Below are positions 10,613 to 19,701 of a stretch of DNA of 58,454 nucleotides, in pieces. The notes under the pieces are model-generated. The model did not search any database. It was not told where the DNA came from and saw only the letters and a program-made list of their open reading frames with translations. Positions within the stretch are counted from its first letter, which is position 1. Every line of letters starts with the position of its first letter. The stretch comes from Planctomycetota bacterium (GTDB lineage: Bacteria > Planctomycetota > Phycisphaerae > Sedimentisphaerales > Anaerohalosphaeraceae). Location of the stretch: assembly GCA_016873215.1 (NCBI GenBank), contig VGXU01000010.1, forward strand, positions 1 through 58,454. The letters are read 5' to 3'. The position numbers and the translations under genes were made by a program.

Positions 10613-11047
10613 ATGGCAAGTTTAAACAAGGTATTGCTGATGGGCAATATGACGCGCGACCCGCAGTTGTCGTATCTGCCCAGCCAGACGGCAGTGGTGG
10701 AATTCGGGCTGGCGATGACCCGGAAGTTCAAGAAGCAGGATGGTTCGATGGCCGAAGACACCTGCTTCGTAGATTGCCAGATATTCGGCAAGCGGGCTGA
10801 AGTGATTAATCAGTATTTCAAGAAAGGCAGTCCAATTTTTATTGAAGGCCGGCTCAAGCTGGACACTTGGGAGAAAGACGGGCAGAAGAGAAGCCGCTTA
10901 CGTGTGTTTGTGGAGAATTTTGAATTTATCGGCGGTCGCGGCGGCAAGCCCGCAGAGCATCAGGATGCGTCTGCGGAAGCCCCGGCCCCGGATGTGGAGC
11001 CGTCTTATGGCGGCGGCGCCGGCGGCGGGGATGAAATTCCATTCTAA
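10613..11047 (+). CDS. ssb: Single-stranded DNA-binding protein
   Basis: This protein coats and protects single-stranded DNA in replication and repair. The OB fold covers about residues 1-110, starting ASLNKVLLMGNMTRDPQL and including FIEGRLKLDTWEKDGQKRS. A Gly/Pro/Ala-rich linker follows. The tail ends DEIPF, the acidic tip that recruits partner proteins. Length (144) is typical. AGGGAGA lies before the ATG. It sits between rpsF and rpsR. Confidence 0.96.
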   Translation: MASLNKVLLMGNMTRDPQLSYLPSQTAVVEFGLAMTRKFKKQDGSMAEDTCFVDCQIFGKRAEVINQYFKKGSPIFIEGRLKLDTWEKDGQKRSRLRVFVENFEFIGGRGGKPAEHQDASAEAPAPDVEPSYGGGAGGGDEIPF

Positions 11048-11118
11048 AAGATACGAACGGTTCGAAAAAACAAATAACCGCGAAATTGTAAAATGAAATA
11101 AAGAAAACAGGAACGAAT

Positions 11119-11373
11119 ATGAGAAAAACAGCGCCTCCCAATCGGAAAAAGAAAGTGATGACAACCATCCGCGAGCAGACCCAATGCCGGTTCTGCCGGG
11201 ACAAAAAAAAGTATATTGATTATAAGGACATCGACGTTCTGCAGAAGCTGCTGACCAACCGGGGCAAGATTTTTTCCCGCAAGCGCAGCGGTAATTGTGC
11301 CGGTTGTCAGCGGAAAGTCAACCAGGCGATTAAGCGGGCGCGGTTTATGTCGCTGCTGCCGTTCACGGTTTAA
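11119..11373 (+). CDS. rpsR: 30S ribosomal protein bS18
   Basis: This small-subunit protein partners with bS6. The 84-residue protein has the conserved core YIDYKDIDVLQKLLTNRGKI, then a QRKVNQAIKRARFMSLLPF end. The N-terminal CRFCRDKK segment and a later CAGCQRK give four cysteines that could bind zinc (the C+ form of S18). AGGAACGA precedes the ATG. Confidence 0.96.
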   Translation: MRKTAPPNRKKKVMTTIREQTQCRFCRDKKKYIDYKDIDVLQKLLTNRGKIFSRKRSGNCAGCQRKVNQAIKRARFMSLLPFTV

Positions 11374-11441
11374 GCGTTTGGTCATCGGCGAATACTATTT
11401 TGGAAAAACCATTGGAAATATGGTGAAGCTGGAGAGACGAT

Positions 11442-11951
11442 ATGAAGGTATTGTTATGTGAAGACGTGGAAAATCTCGGCTGGTACGGCGATGTAGTGAG
11501 CGTCAAAGACGGTTATGCCCGCAATTATCTGCTGCCGCAGGGGTTAGCGGTCGTGCCGAGCGAGTCGAAGATTCGAGCGATGGCCGAAGAAAAGGCCCAT
11601 CGCGCCGAGCAGCGCAATCTGGTGCGTGCGCAACTGGAAAAACTGGCTGAGGCGGTCAATGACGCCGGCGTGGAAATGATGGTTACCGCCAATGAGCTGG
11701 GGCACCTGTTCGGTTCGGTCACGGAGCACGATATTGCCGAGAAGCTGCGTGAAAAAGGCTTTGAGATCAAGGATGCGATGGTTCGCCTCAGCGGCGGCCA
11801 TATCAAAGAACTTGGAACTTACGACGTGGGCCTTAAAATCGCCCAGGAGTTGCGGGCGACGGTTCATGTGCGGGTGATGACCGAGCAACAACAGCAGCAG
11901 CAACAGGAACAGACTGTTGAGTCCGTCGAGGAAAACAAACAGGAATCCTGA
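11442..11951 (+). CDS. rplI: 50S ribosomal protein bL9 with Gln-rich tail
   Basis: This large-subunit protein binds 23S rRNA near the L1 stalk. The N-terminal domain (1-50) shows VLLCEDVENLGWYGDVVSVK and YARNYLLPQGLA. A helix links it to the C-terminal domain (about 80-150). The tail contains a run of Gln (QQQQQQQQ) that is not usual. GGAGAGAC precedes the ATG. The coding region overlaps the dnaB start by 35 bases. Confidence 0.95.
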   Translation: MKVLLCEDVENLGWYGDVVSVKDGYARNYLLPQGLAVVPSESKIRAMAEEKAHRAEQRNLVRAQLEKLAEAVNDAGVEMMVTANELGHLFGSVTEHDIAEKLREKGFEIKDAMVRLSGGHIKELGTYDVGLKIAQELRATVHVRVMTEQQQQQQQEQTVESVEENKQES

Positions 11952-13317
11952 GTCCGGCGCTGCGGAGACCTTGTCTTCCGCACTGCAGGGCAGGGCATTG
12001 CCGGCCTCGATAGAAGCCGAAGCGGCGGTGTTGGGGTCTATGATTCTGGACCGGGAATGTATCGGGCAGGTGGTCGAGCAAATTGACACCGAGTCCTTTT
12101 CCCTTCCGGAGCATCGGCATATTTTTGAGGCGGTGGTCAAACTGTACGAGGCCAACAGCAAAATTGATCTTGTGCTGCTGCGCGATGAACTGGTTCATCA
12201 GGACCGTCTCAAGGCTGCCGGGGGTGTGGATTATCTGGTTCGTGTGGCCGAGTCGGTTCCCACGGCCGCCAATGTCGAGTACTATGTTCGCATCGTCAAG
12301 GAAAAAGCGATGCTGCGACAGTTGGTGCGGGTCAGTGAAGAAATTCTCCGCCAGGCCTGCGATGAAACCGGCGACGTTGGTGAAAAACTTGACATCGCGG
12401 AACAGCAGATTTTTGCCGTCACGGAAAAGAAAATTACCGGCTCAGCGGTGGCGATAAAACATCTGCTGACGGAGACGTTTGAGAATATTGAGTCCCGCAA
12501 AGGCTCGCATATCACGGGGCTTTCCACGGGTTTTACGGAATTAAATAATCTGCTGTGCGGGCTGCACAACGGGGAGATGGTTATTGTCGCCGGTCGGCCG
12601 AGTATGGGCAAAACCAGTTTTGCGCTGAATATCGCCGAACATCTGGGGGCGGATGAAAATGTGGCGGTGGCGGTTTTTTCCCTGGAAATGAGTCGTCAGC
12701 AATTAGTGGAGCGGATATTATGCAGCCGGGCGAAAGTGGATTCGCAGGGCGTGCGCAAGGGGATGATCAGCGCCGAGCAGCACGCCGAACTGCAGCGGGT
12801 CGGCGGCGAGTTGTATGAAAAGCCGATATTCATTGACGATACGCCCGGCCTGACGCCGCTGATGCTGCGGGCCAAATGCCGCCGGCTCAAGAGCCAGCAC
12901 AATATTCAATGTGTGTTTCTGGATTATCTGCAGTTGATGGCCCTGGGCGGACAGGTGGAATCCCGCCAGCAGGAAATCAGCGCTATTTCCCGTTACTTCA
13001 AGGCGCTGGCGCGGGAGCTGGAGGTGCCGGTGATCGTGCTCAGTCAGTTGAATCGTTCGCCGGAAGGGCGTGAAGACCACCGGCCGCGGATGAGCGATTT
13101 GCGGGAAAGCGGCAGTATTGAACAGGACGCGGATGTGGTTTTACTATTGCACCGCGAGGACTATTACAACAAAGGCAAGGATGACTTTGAAGAGACCAAC
13201 GTTGCCGAAGTTATCGTTGCCAAGCAGCGAAACGGCCCGACCGATACGGTCAAGCTGTATTTTGACGGACGTTTTACGCGGTTTGATAATTTGGCGCACA
13301 CAAGCAGTCCTTTTTAA
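11917..13317 (+). CDS. dnaB: Replicative DNA helicase DnaB
   Basis: This hexameric helicase unwinds DNA at the fork. The N-terminal domain (about 25-140, PASIEAEAAVLGSMI) is followed by a linker and a RecA-like domain. The Walker A motif GRPSMGKTSFAL is near 228, Walker B VFLDYLQLM near 330, and later LSQLNRSPEGR and SGSIEQDADVVLLLHR. Length (466) is typical. The assigned start is TTG inside the rplI gene; a shorter start is possible because the first 20 residues are not conserved. DciA, its likely loader, is encoded at 1537. Confidence 0.95.
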   Translation: MSPSRKTNRNPESGAAETLSSALQGRALPASIEAEAAVLGSMILDRECIGQVVEQIDTESFSLPEHRHIFEAVVKLYEANSKIDLVLLRDELVHQDRLKAAGGVDYLVRVAESVPTAANVEYYVRIVKEKAMLRQLVRVSEEILRQACDETGDVGEKLDIAEQQIFAVTEKKITGSAVAIKHLLTETFENIESRKGSHITGLSTGFTELNNLLCGLHNGEMVIVAGRPSMGKTSFALNIAEHLGADENVAVAVFSLEMSRQQLVERILCSRAKVDSQGVRKGMISAEQHAELQRVGGELYEKPIFIDDTPGLTPLMLRAKCRRLKSQHNIQCVFLDYLQLMALGGQVESRQQEISAISRYFKALARELEVPVIVLSQLNRSPEGREDHRPRMSDLRESGSIEQDADVVLLLHREDYYNKGKDDFEETNVAEVIVAKQRNGPTDTVKLYFDGRFTRFDNLAHTSSPF

Positions 13318-13332
13318 GGAGTGAATGAGCCG

Positions 13333-15765
13333 ATGTTTCATAAGGATGTGAAGACCAGGCTGGCGGCCGCAGTGATGGCGGTGTGGATGACGGGATTATC
13401 TTTGTGGATCTATGCCGAGAATGCTCAGTCGGCACAGCCGGCGTCAAAGCCAGCAGTGCAATCGGCGGAACAGGCCGAACCTGCCCCAACGCTGCCGCCG
13501 GTACAGCCATCACAGCCTGTGCCGCCGCCGCCAAAGACGGAAGATAAGCTGATTTCTTCGGTTGACATAACCGGCATGGTGACGGTGACCCGTGCCCAGG
13601 TATTTTCGGCGGTGCGAGCACGGACGGGGCAGATATTTTCCAAACAGACGGCTGCCGAGGATGCCGCCCGTATCGCCAGGCTGGAAGGCGTGGAGTCGGC
13701 GTATTATACAAGCCAGGAGGCGGACGGCAAAATCAAACTGACTTATGTCGTCGTTGAAAAGCAACTGGTTCGGGAATTGATTCTTGACGGCAACAAAAAA
13801 ATTTCCGACAGTAAACTGGTCAAGGAACTGAGTTTTAAGCCGGGAGATTATCTGGATATTCTGGCCGCCCGCGCGGGCGTGGACGCTTTTCAGAAACTAT
13901 ATCTCGAGAAAGGTTATGCCTGGGCGAAAATTACGCTCGATGAGGGAGGCCTGGTCATCGGCAAAGTAGCCTACCATATCGAAGAAGGTCCCCGGCCGAA
14001 AATCGTCTCCATCAAATTCAGAAACAACCGTGTCCTAAGCGACAGGCAATTAGCCCAAGCGATCAAAACCAAGAAAAAGAAATTTTTCTTCTGGTCGGTC
14101 TATTACAACGACGACCAGATTCAGAAGGATGTTCTGAAGATACAGGAGGTTTATCAGAAACGGTCTTATCTCGACGCGCGATTGAAGTCGAAAGTCGCCT
14201 TCAGCGACGACAAGAAAAAAGCGTATCTGGAATTTGATGTTTCCGAAGGCTCGTCCTACACGGTGGAGTCGATAACGATACTGAATAACCGGTTTTTCGA
14301 CGCCGCGACGCTGCGGGAAGGATTCAAACTGACGGAGAATAGTTTGTTCAGCAATGACCGGGCCGAGTTTGACGCTAAAAAAATCCGCAGTCGATACCAG
14401 GAACAGGGTTTTGTGGACGCCAAGGTGGAAATGAAGCGGACGTTCCTCGACGGCGCTCGAGTTCGCGTGGAGCATCAGGTTGCGGAAGGCGGCCGATTCC
14501 GCATCGGCCAGGTGACAATAACCGGCAACGCCGTCATGCACGACAACGTAATTCGACGGGTGCTGGATGAGGAGAAATTCACCCCCGGCCACTGGTATAA
14601 CGCCGATGTCGCTCGAGGCAATGGCGAAGGAGAACTGGAAAAAACGGTAAAAGGAACAGTCTATACAGAATCCGCCACAATTCAGCATGTTCCGTCCGCG
14701 GATCCCAACTGCAAGGATGCGATGGTAGCGGTCACGGAAGGCCAGACTGGCTCGATCATGCTCGGCGCCGGCATCGGCAGCGACAGCGGCGTCATCGGCC
14801 AGATCGTATTTGACCAGAGAAATTTTGACATTTCCGACACGCCGGAAAGCTGGAATGAACTGATTACCGGCAAGGCCTTTCGCGGCGCCGGCCAGCGGTT
14901 TCGCATTTCGCTGAATCCGGGGACGCTGCAAAGCAGCTATATGGTAAGTTTTACCGAGCCGTACTTGTATGATAAACCTGTCGGAATGGAAGTGGCGGCG
15001 ATGGGCTTTGAACGGGAATGGGAATCCTATACTGAAAAACGAATAGGAGCACGGCTGGGTTTTGAGAAGCGCTACAGCGATGACTGGCGGCGCGGCGTTT
15101 CGTTCCGGCTGGAAAATGTCGATGTCGCCAATCTCGAGAACGATGCACCCAAGGAAGTGACGGACGTCGAGGGCGGTAATTTGCTGGCCGGGACCAGATT
15201 CTATGTCGGCAAAGACACCACCGACAGCCGATTCCGTCCGACCAAGGGATACAATTTTGATTTTGGCTATGAACAGGTCGGCGGCGACCACACCTTTGGC
15301 GTCGTCAGCGGAACCCAGCGGTGGTATCGTACGCTGTATGAGGATTTGTCGGAGCTGAAGACGGTGCTGGAAACCAAAGTTCATGGCGGGGTGATAGTAG
15401 GGGATGCGCCGCTATTTGAAAAGTTTTATGCCGGCGGCACCAGCACCTGCCGCGGTTTCGATTATCGCGGTATCAGCCCGCGGGCCAAAACCAACGACGA
15501 CCCCGTCGGCAGTGACTGGATTGTCAACGGCAGTTCTGAAGTGGCAGTTCCGCTGGGCAGCGACACGTTTTCGTGGCTGTTTTTTGTGGATGCGGCGATG
15601 GTGGAGACCGGCGGAATACGTTCGGCCATCGGTACCGGTATTCAGATTCAGATTCCGCAATGGTTTGGCCCGGTGCCGATGCGGTTCGAAATTGCCGCCC
15701 CGATAACCAAAGACGGCAAAGACGATACCCGCATCTTCAGTTTCTCGGTCGGAGCATTGTTCTAA
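13333..15765 (+). CDS. bamA: Outer membrane protein assembly factor BamA
   Basis: BamA is the barrel that folds outer-membrane proteins. A signal sequence (about 10-30) is followed by a Pro/Ala-rich linker, then POTRA domains (about 65-420) and a C-terminal barrel. The barrel starts near 440, contains the conserved GGTSTCRGF motif (the lid-lock VRGF-like loop) and ends with a terminal Phe. Start choice: AAGGAG at 13316-13321 is 11 bases before ATG 13333, while the in-frame GTG at 13321 overlaps that AAGGAG. It heads a block with the Skp-like and lpx genes, as in many Gram-negative genomes. Confidence 0.93.
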   Translation: MFHKDVKTRLAAAVMAVWMTGLSLWIYAENAQSAQPASKPAVQSAEQAEPAPTLPPVQPSQPVPPPPKTEDKLISSVDITGMVTVTRAQVFSAVRARTGQIFSKQTAAEDAARIARLEGVESAYYTSQEADGKIKLTYVVVEKQLVRELILDGNKKISDSKLVKELSFKPGDYLDILAARAGVDAFQKLYLEKGYAWAKITLDEGGLVIGKVAYHIEEGPRPKIVSIKFRNNRVLSDRQLAQAIKTKKKKFFFWSVYYNDDQIQKDVLKIQEVYQKRSYLDARLKSKVAFSDDKKKAYLEFDVSEGSSYTVESITILNNRFFDAATLREGFKLTENSLFSNDRAEFDAKKIRSRYQEQGFVDAKVEMKRTFLDGARVRVEHQVAEGGRFRIGQVTITGNAVMHDNVIRRVLDEEKFTPGHWYNADVARGNGEGELEKTVKGTVYTESATIQHVPSADPNCKDAMVAVTEGQTGSIMLGAGIGSDSGVIGQIVFDQRNFDISDTPESWNELITGKAFRGAGQRFRISLNPGTLQSSYMVSFTEPYLYDKPVGMEVAAMGFEREWESYTEKRIGARLGFEKRYSDDWRRGVSFRLENVDVANLENDAPKEVTDVEGGNLLAGTRFYVGKDTTDSRFRPTKGYNFDFGYEQVGGDHTFGVVSGTQRWYRTLYEDLSELKTVLETKVHGGVIVGDAPLFEKFYAGGTSTCRGFDYRGISPRAKTNDDPVGSDWIVNGSSEVAVPLGSDTFSWLFFVDAAMVETGGIRSAIGTGIQIQIPQWFGPVPMRFEIAAPITKDGKDDTRIFSFSVGALF

Positions 15766-15830
15766 GGTGGAAAGCAAAGGGAAAAATTAAGGCTGGCCCC
15801 GTGGGCCGCAAAAAGAAAGGATTGGAACGT

Positions 15831-16421
15831 ATGAGACTCAGCAGAATTTTGTTTATCGGTATTGCAATTGCGGTTCTGGGAATTTCACTGGGTTATCGGC
15901 AGGGTATCGCGGCCGGTGAAAAACAGATAGCGCCGGCGAAAGTGGCAATTGTGGATGTGACCAAGGTCCTGCAGAACAGCCAGAAACACAAACAATGGCA
16001 GGACAAAATGACCCAGGATGAAACACAAATGAAAGCGGAATTTCAAAAAGCCCAGAAAGACCTGGAGGCCCTGCAGGCCAATCTCAACCTGCTCAAAGTC
16101 GGCAGCAAGGATTATGTTGATACGATGAAAAAATTTCTGGACGATAAAAGCCTGTTGGACGCCAAGGACAAGTTTTACCAGGCAAAAGTGGATATGGAAA
16201 TGCAGCAGTGGACGGAAAGTCTTTACACCAAGATGCTGGACATCACAGCCAAAATCGCCCAGAAAAAGGGCGTGGATATTGTACTGGCCCAGGAGAACGA
16301 TTTGCCTTCGTCGAGTCTGCGGGATTTTATGCTGAATATCCGCACCAAAAAGGTGCTGTATAACAATGCACAGTTGGATATAACCAACGAAGTATTAGCG
16401 GCGCTGGACGAGGCACAGTAA
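15831..16421 (+). CDS. OmpH/Skp family periplasmic chaperone
   Basis: The 196-residue protein begins with a signal peptide (about 1-25), followed by KVAIVDVTKVLQNSQKHKQW, the conserved start of the OmpH/Skp domain. A long coiled coil (about 50-135) and a C-terminal segment DIVLAQENDLP then follow. Skp holds unfolded outer-membrane proteins in the periplasm on their way to BamA. ATG 15831 has AAAGGA upstream; an in-frame extension further upstream would overlap bamA and is rejected. The position between bamA and lpxD supports the call. Confidence 0.9.
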   Translation: MRLSRILFIGIAIAVLGISLGYRQGIAAGEKQIAPAKVAIVDVTKVLQNSQKHKQWQDKMTQDETQMKAEFQKAQKDLEALQANLNLLKVGSKDYVDTMKKFLDDKSLLDAKDKFYQAKVDMEMQQWTESLYTKMLDITAKIAQKKGVDIVLAQENDLPSSSLRDFMLNIRTKKVLYNNAQLDITNEVLAALDEAQ

Positions 16422-16444
16422 GGAAACATCGGCAAAATATAAAG

Positions 16445-17491
16445 ATGGCTGCCGAAAAAATACAAATTTGTCTGGGCGACCTGGCGCAAAAACTCGGCGC
16501 ACAACTGATTGGAGACGAAGCGGTTCAAATCCGCGGCGTCAACACGATTCAGGACGCTGAGGCGGAGGAAGTCTGTTTTCTGTCTTCGGAAAAGCATGTG
16601 GGCAAATTGAAGTCCTCTCGTGCCGGCGCAGTCCTGACGCAAAAGCCGATTGCCGACTGTCCGATGGCGCAATTGGTTGTCGCGAATGTCGATAAAGCTC
16701 TGATTGCAGTGATGACCATGTTTGCGCCGACGCTGACACGGCAAAAAGGGATTCATCCTTCGGCGGCCGTGGAATCCGATGCGCAGCTTGACCCGACGGT
16801 ATCTGTGGGGCCCGGCGCGTATATTGGGCATCATGTGAAAATCGGCGCCCGTACCGTCATCGGTCCGAATAGTTCTATCGGCGAAAATACAATAATCGGG
16901 ACCGACAGCCGGCTCGATGCCAACGTCGTGGTCTATCACAATTGTAAAATCGGCAATTTCTGTATTCTTCAGGCCAATACGACGATTGGTTCCACGGGTT
17001 TTGGATACTCGTTTATCGACGGCCGGCATCAGTTGATTCCGCATAACGGCGGCGTGATTCTTGAAGACGGCGTGGAAATCGGCGCTAACACTTCTGTGGA
17101 CCGGGCCAAATTCGGCAGCACAGTTATCGGCGCGGGAACGAAGATTGATAACCAGGTGCAAATCGCGCATAATGTAGTCATTGGCAAAGCGTGTCTGCTG
17201 GCCGGTCAGGTTGCCATTGCCGGCAGTACGCGACTGGGTGACGGGGTCATTATGGCGGGGCGATCCGGCACATCCGACAACCTGACGATTGGCAATGGCG
17301 CCATTGTCGGCGGAGTATCGGCTGCTTTTGACGACGTTGCCCCCGGCCAAAAAGTCTGGGGTGTACCGGCGATAGAGATGAACGCCCAGATGAGAAGCGT
17401 TGCGATTTTTAAGAAATTGCCGGAACTGGCAAAAGAACTGAAAAACCTTTCCAGGCGGATGGAACAGCTTGAAGCTGCAAAAGACGATTAA
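16445..17491 (+). CDS. lpxD: UDP-3-O-acylglucosamine N-acyltransferase
   Basis: LpxD adds the second acyl chain in lipid A synthesis, at the 2-amino position. The N-terminal uridine-binding domain covers about 1-100. A left-handed beta helix of hexapeptide repeats runs from about 105 to 300 (for example GARTVIGPNSSIGENTIIG). NVVVYHNCKIGNFC and the later IAHNVVIGKACLLAGQ contain the active-site His region. A short helical tail follows. Length (348) is typical. Its 3' end overlaps lpxC by 23 bases. Confidence 0.95.
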   Translation: MAAEKIQICLGDLAQKLGAQLIGDEAVQIRGVNTIQDAEAEEVCFLSSEKHVGKLKSSRAGAVLTQKPIADCPMAQLVVANVDKALIAVMTMFAPTLTRQKGIHPSAAVESDAQLDPTVSVGPGAYIGHHVKIGARTVIGPNSSIGENTIIGTDSRLDANVVVYHNCKIGNFCILQANTTIGSTGFGYSFIDGRHQLIPHNGGVILEDGVEIGANTSVDRAKFGSTVIGAGTKIDNQVQIAHNVVIGKACLLAGQVAIAGSTRLGDGVIMAGRSGTSDNLTIGNGAIVGGVSAAFDDVAPGQKVWGVPAIEMNAQMRSVAIFKKLPELAKELKNLSRRMEQLEAAKDD

Positions 17492-18779
17492 ATCCGAATT
17501 TAAACTGTCCGGCCGGGGCCTGTTCGGCGGCAAAGACGCCAAAGTGGTGTTTAAGCCCGCCGAGGAGGAACGGGGGATAGTCTTTATTCGCACTGACCTT
17601 GATTCACCGATGGAAATTCCCGTTGGGCCGCGCTATATTACGCAGCGCGACCGTCGGTCGGCGCTGCAGAACGGCACGGCGTTTGTGGAAACGCCGGAGC
17701 ACTGCATGGCGGCGATTCACGCGCTGGGAATCGACAACTTGATTATTGAAATCGACGGCCCGGAACTGCCGGGATTTGATGGAAGCGCGGAGGAATATTT
17801 CAAGGCGTTTCAAAAAAGCGGCATTGTCGAACAAGCCACGCCGCGCAAAGAAATCATTGTTGCCGAGCCGATTTGCGTCACCGAGGGGGATAAATCCATT
17901 TATGCGCTGCCCGGCGGTGATGAAAAACTCAGCATCACCTACGACCTCGATTATACTCAGTTTACCGGTATCGGCAGACAATTGTATTCCTGCGAGCTTG
18001 GCGAATCGCATTTCGGACAGAACCTGTCACGGGCGCGGACGTTTGTTCTGGAAGCCGAGGCCCGGCAGATGCAGGCGATGGGCATCGGCGCCCATTTAAG
18101 CCCCAAAGACATCTTGGTTATCAGCTCGGACGGCCCGATTAAAAACAGCTACCGCTATGATGACGAATGCGTGCGTCATAAAGTGGTGGATTTAATCGGC
18201 GATTTGCGGCTGGCGGGCTGTTCGATTCTGGGCCGAATCGTTGCCTATAAGACGGGGCATTCTCTCAATCAGAAACTGGTTCAAAAAATTGTTGAGCAGG
18301 CCGGGCGGCGGGAACAAAAAAGCACCGTTTCAGCCAAGCCTTTGCTGGACATCCGGCGGATTCAGAAAATCCTGCCGCATCGCTACCCGTTTCTGCTGGT
18401 GGACAAGGTCGTGGAAATCGAAAGCGACCATTGGATTAAAGGGATTAAGAACGTCACCATTAACGAGCAGTTTTTTCAGGGGCATTTTCCCGGCACGCCT
18501 GTAATGCCCGGCGTTTTGATTATTGAAGCGATGGCGCAGGTGTCGGGTCTGTTATTTGCGCAGCGGCTGGAAAATACCGGCAAGCTGGCGCTGCTGCTGA
18601 CGATAGACCACGTCAAGATTCGCCGGCCCGTGGTTCCCGGCGACCAGTTGATATTAATTGCCGAGGCCGACAAAGTTCGAAGCCGGGCTGCCAAGTGTAC
18701 TTGTAGTGCGATGGTCGGCGACGAAATCGCCGCCGAAGCGCAGTTGAAATTTATGCTCGTCGATGACGAGACGATGTAA
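17469..18779 (+). CDS. lpxC-fabZ: Bifunctional UDP-3-O-acyl-GlcNAc deacetylase / 3-hydroxyacyl-ACP dehydratase
   Basis: Two complete enzymes are fused. Residues of about 1-285 are LpxC, the zinc deacetylase that commits the cell to lipid A; metal ligands appear in TPEHCMAAIHALG and RHKVVDLIGDL, and GHSLN holds the catalytic His. Residues of about 295-436 are FabZ, with HRYPFLLVDKV, FQGHFPGTPVMPGVLIIEAMAQ (catalytic His and Glu). Such fusions are known in Bacteroidetes and some other phyla. The start is TTG inside lpxD. The fusion may help balance lipid A and fatty acid synthesis, which compete for hydroxyacyl-ACP. Confidence 0.95.
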   Translation: MKLQKTIKSEFKLSGRGLFGGKDAKVVFKPAEEERGIVFIRTDLDSPMEIPVGPRYITQRDRRSALQNGTAFVETPEHCMAAIHALGIDNLIIEIDGPELPGFDGSAEEYFKAFQKSGIVEQATPRKEIIVAEPICVTEGDKSIYALPGGDEKLSITYDLDYTQFTGIGRQLYSCELGESHFGQNLSRARTFVLEAEARQMQAMGIGAHLSPKDILVISSDGPIKNSYRYDDECVRHKVVDLIGDLRLAGCSILGRIVAYKTGHSLNQKLVQKIVEQAGRREQKSTVSAKPLLDIRRIQKILPHRYPFLLVDKVVEIESDHWIKGIKNVTINEQFFQGHFPGTPVMPGVLIIEAMAQVSGLLFAQRLENTGKLALLLTIDHVKIRRPVVPGDQLILIAEADKVRSRAAKCTCSAMVGDEIAAEAQLKFMLVDDETM

Positions 18780-18822
18780 ACATTCGTTTTATCTATTATT
18801 TTTCGGAGGTAAAAATCAGAAT

Positions 18823-19632
18823 ATGGGTTCAGTAATCCATCCCAGCGCCGTCGTCGATAAGACCGCAAAGCTGGGCAGCGACATTGTAATCGGTCCGTTT
18901 TCCGTCGTTGAGGCGGGTGTGGAAATCGGGGACGGTACGGTTCTTGATACGCACGTCATTGTGGGCAAAAACGTCAAACTCGGTAAAAATAATCGTCTGT
19001 TTGCAAATTGCGTGATAGGCCGTCCGCCGCAGGTGCTGAATTTCAACAAGCCCGCCGGCGGCCTGATTATCGGCGACAATAATGTGATTCGGGAATTTGC
19101 CACGATTCATCCGAGTATGCATTCCGACCAGAACACAATTATCGGCAATAATAACCTGCTGATGATCGGCATTCATCTGGGTCACGACTGCATCCTCGGC
19201 GATCAGATTGTGATGAGCAATTATACGCAAATCAGCGGCCATTGCCACATCCAGACCGGCGTCTGGCTTTCGGGCATGGTGGCGGTTCATCAGTTCTGCA
19301 CCATCGGCAAGTGGTGCTATGCCGCCGGCTATACCGGCATCGCGCACGACATCCCGCCGTTCATGATTGTCAGCGGTCATTATCCGTCCGAAGTGCGCGG
19401 TGTCAATAAACGCGGCGTCAAACGCGCCGGCCTCAACGAACAGCAGCTCGAGCAAATTGAAAAGGCTTACCGATTCATCTGGCGGTCGAAAAATAGAAAA
19501 TCCGTGCTGGAACAGGTCAAGACACTGGCCGAAAAAGACGGCCTCGACGAAAACGTCCGCGCCATCATCGAGCTGGTGATGAATATGAGCAAGCAGCGCT
19601 TTGGCCGGCATCTGGAACTGTTTAGAGATTAA
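18823..19632 (+). CDS. lpxA: Acyl-ACP--UDP-N-acetylglucosamine O-acyltransferase
   Basis: LpxA carries out the first acylation in lipid A synthesis. The 269-residue protein starts MGSVIHPSAVVDKTAKLG and has hexapeptide repeats to about 190, then a helical tail. The catalytic His lies in VAVHQFCTIG, and IAHDIPPFMIVSG matches the family. ATG 18823 is preceded by CGGAGGT at 12 bases; an in-frame extension into lpxC is rejected. The next gene encodes a Gfo/Idh dehydrogenase, so the substrate may be the 3-amino sugar (see findings). Confidence 0.95.
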   Translation: MGSVIHPSAVVDKTAKLGSDIVIGPFSVVEAGVEIGDGTVLDTHVIVGKNVKLGKNNRLFANCVIGRPPQVLNFNKPAGGLIIGDNNVIREFATIHPSMHSDQNTIIGNNNLLMIGIHLGHDCILGDQIVMSNYTQISGHCHIQTGVWLSGMVAVHQFCTIGKWCYAAGYTGIAHDIPPFMIVSGHYPSEVRGVNKRGVKRAGLNEQQLEQIEKAYRFIWRSKNRKSVLEQVKTLAEKDGLDENVRAIIELVMNMSKQRFGRHLELFRD

Positions 19633-19640
19633 CCTGTAGG

Positions 19641-19661
19641 GTGTGCAGCTTTGCTGCACAC
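19641..19661. repeat. Palindromic element between lpxA and the dehydrogenase gene
   Basis: GTGTGCAGC-TTT-GCTGCACAC is a perfect nine-pair palindrome. A second imperfect one, with GGTGG and CCACC, follows at about 19671-19691. These fit the dispersed palindromic repeats seen elsewhere in the window. There is no T-tract. Confidence 0.5.
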
Positions 19662-19701
19662 GTGGGATTTAGGTGGTAGCCACCGAAGGTGGATGGTGTT
19701 T

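Noticed and set aside
15573-15830. N-terminal extension of the OmpH/Skp gene into bamA
   Set aside because: It is a shadow of bamA; ATG 15831 has a ribosome-binding site and begins a signal peptide.
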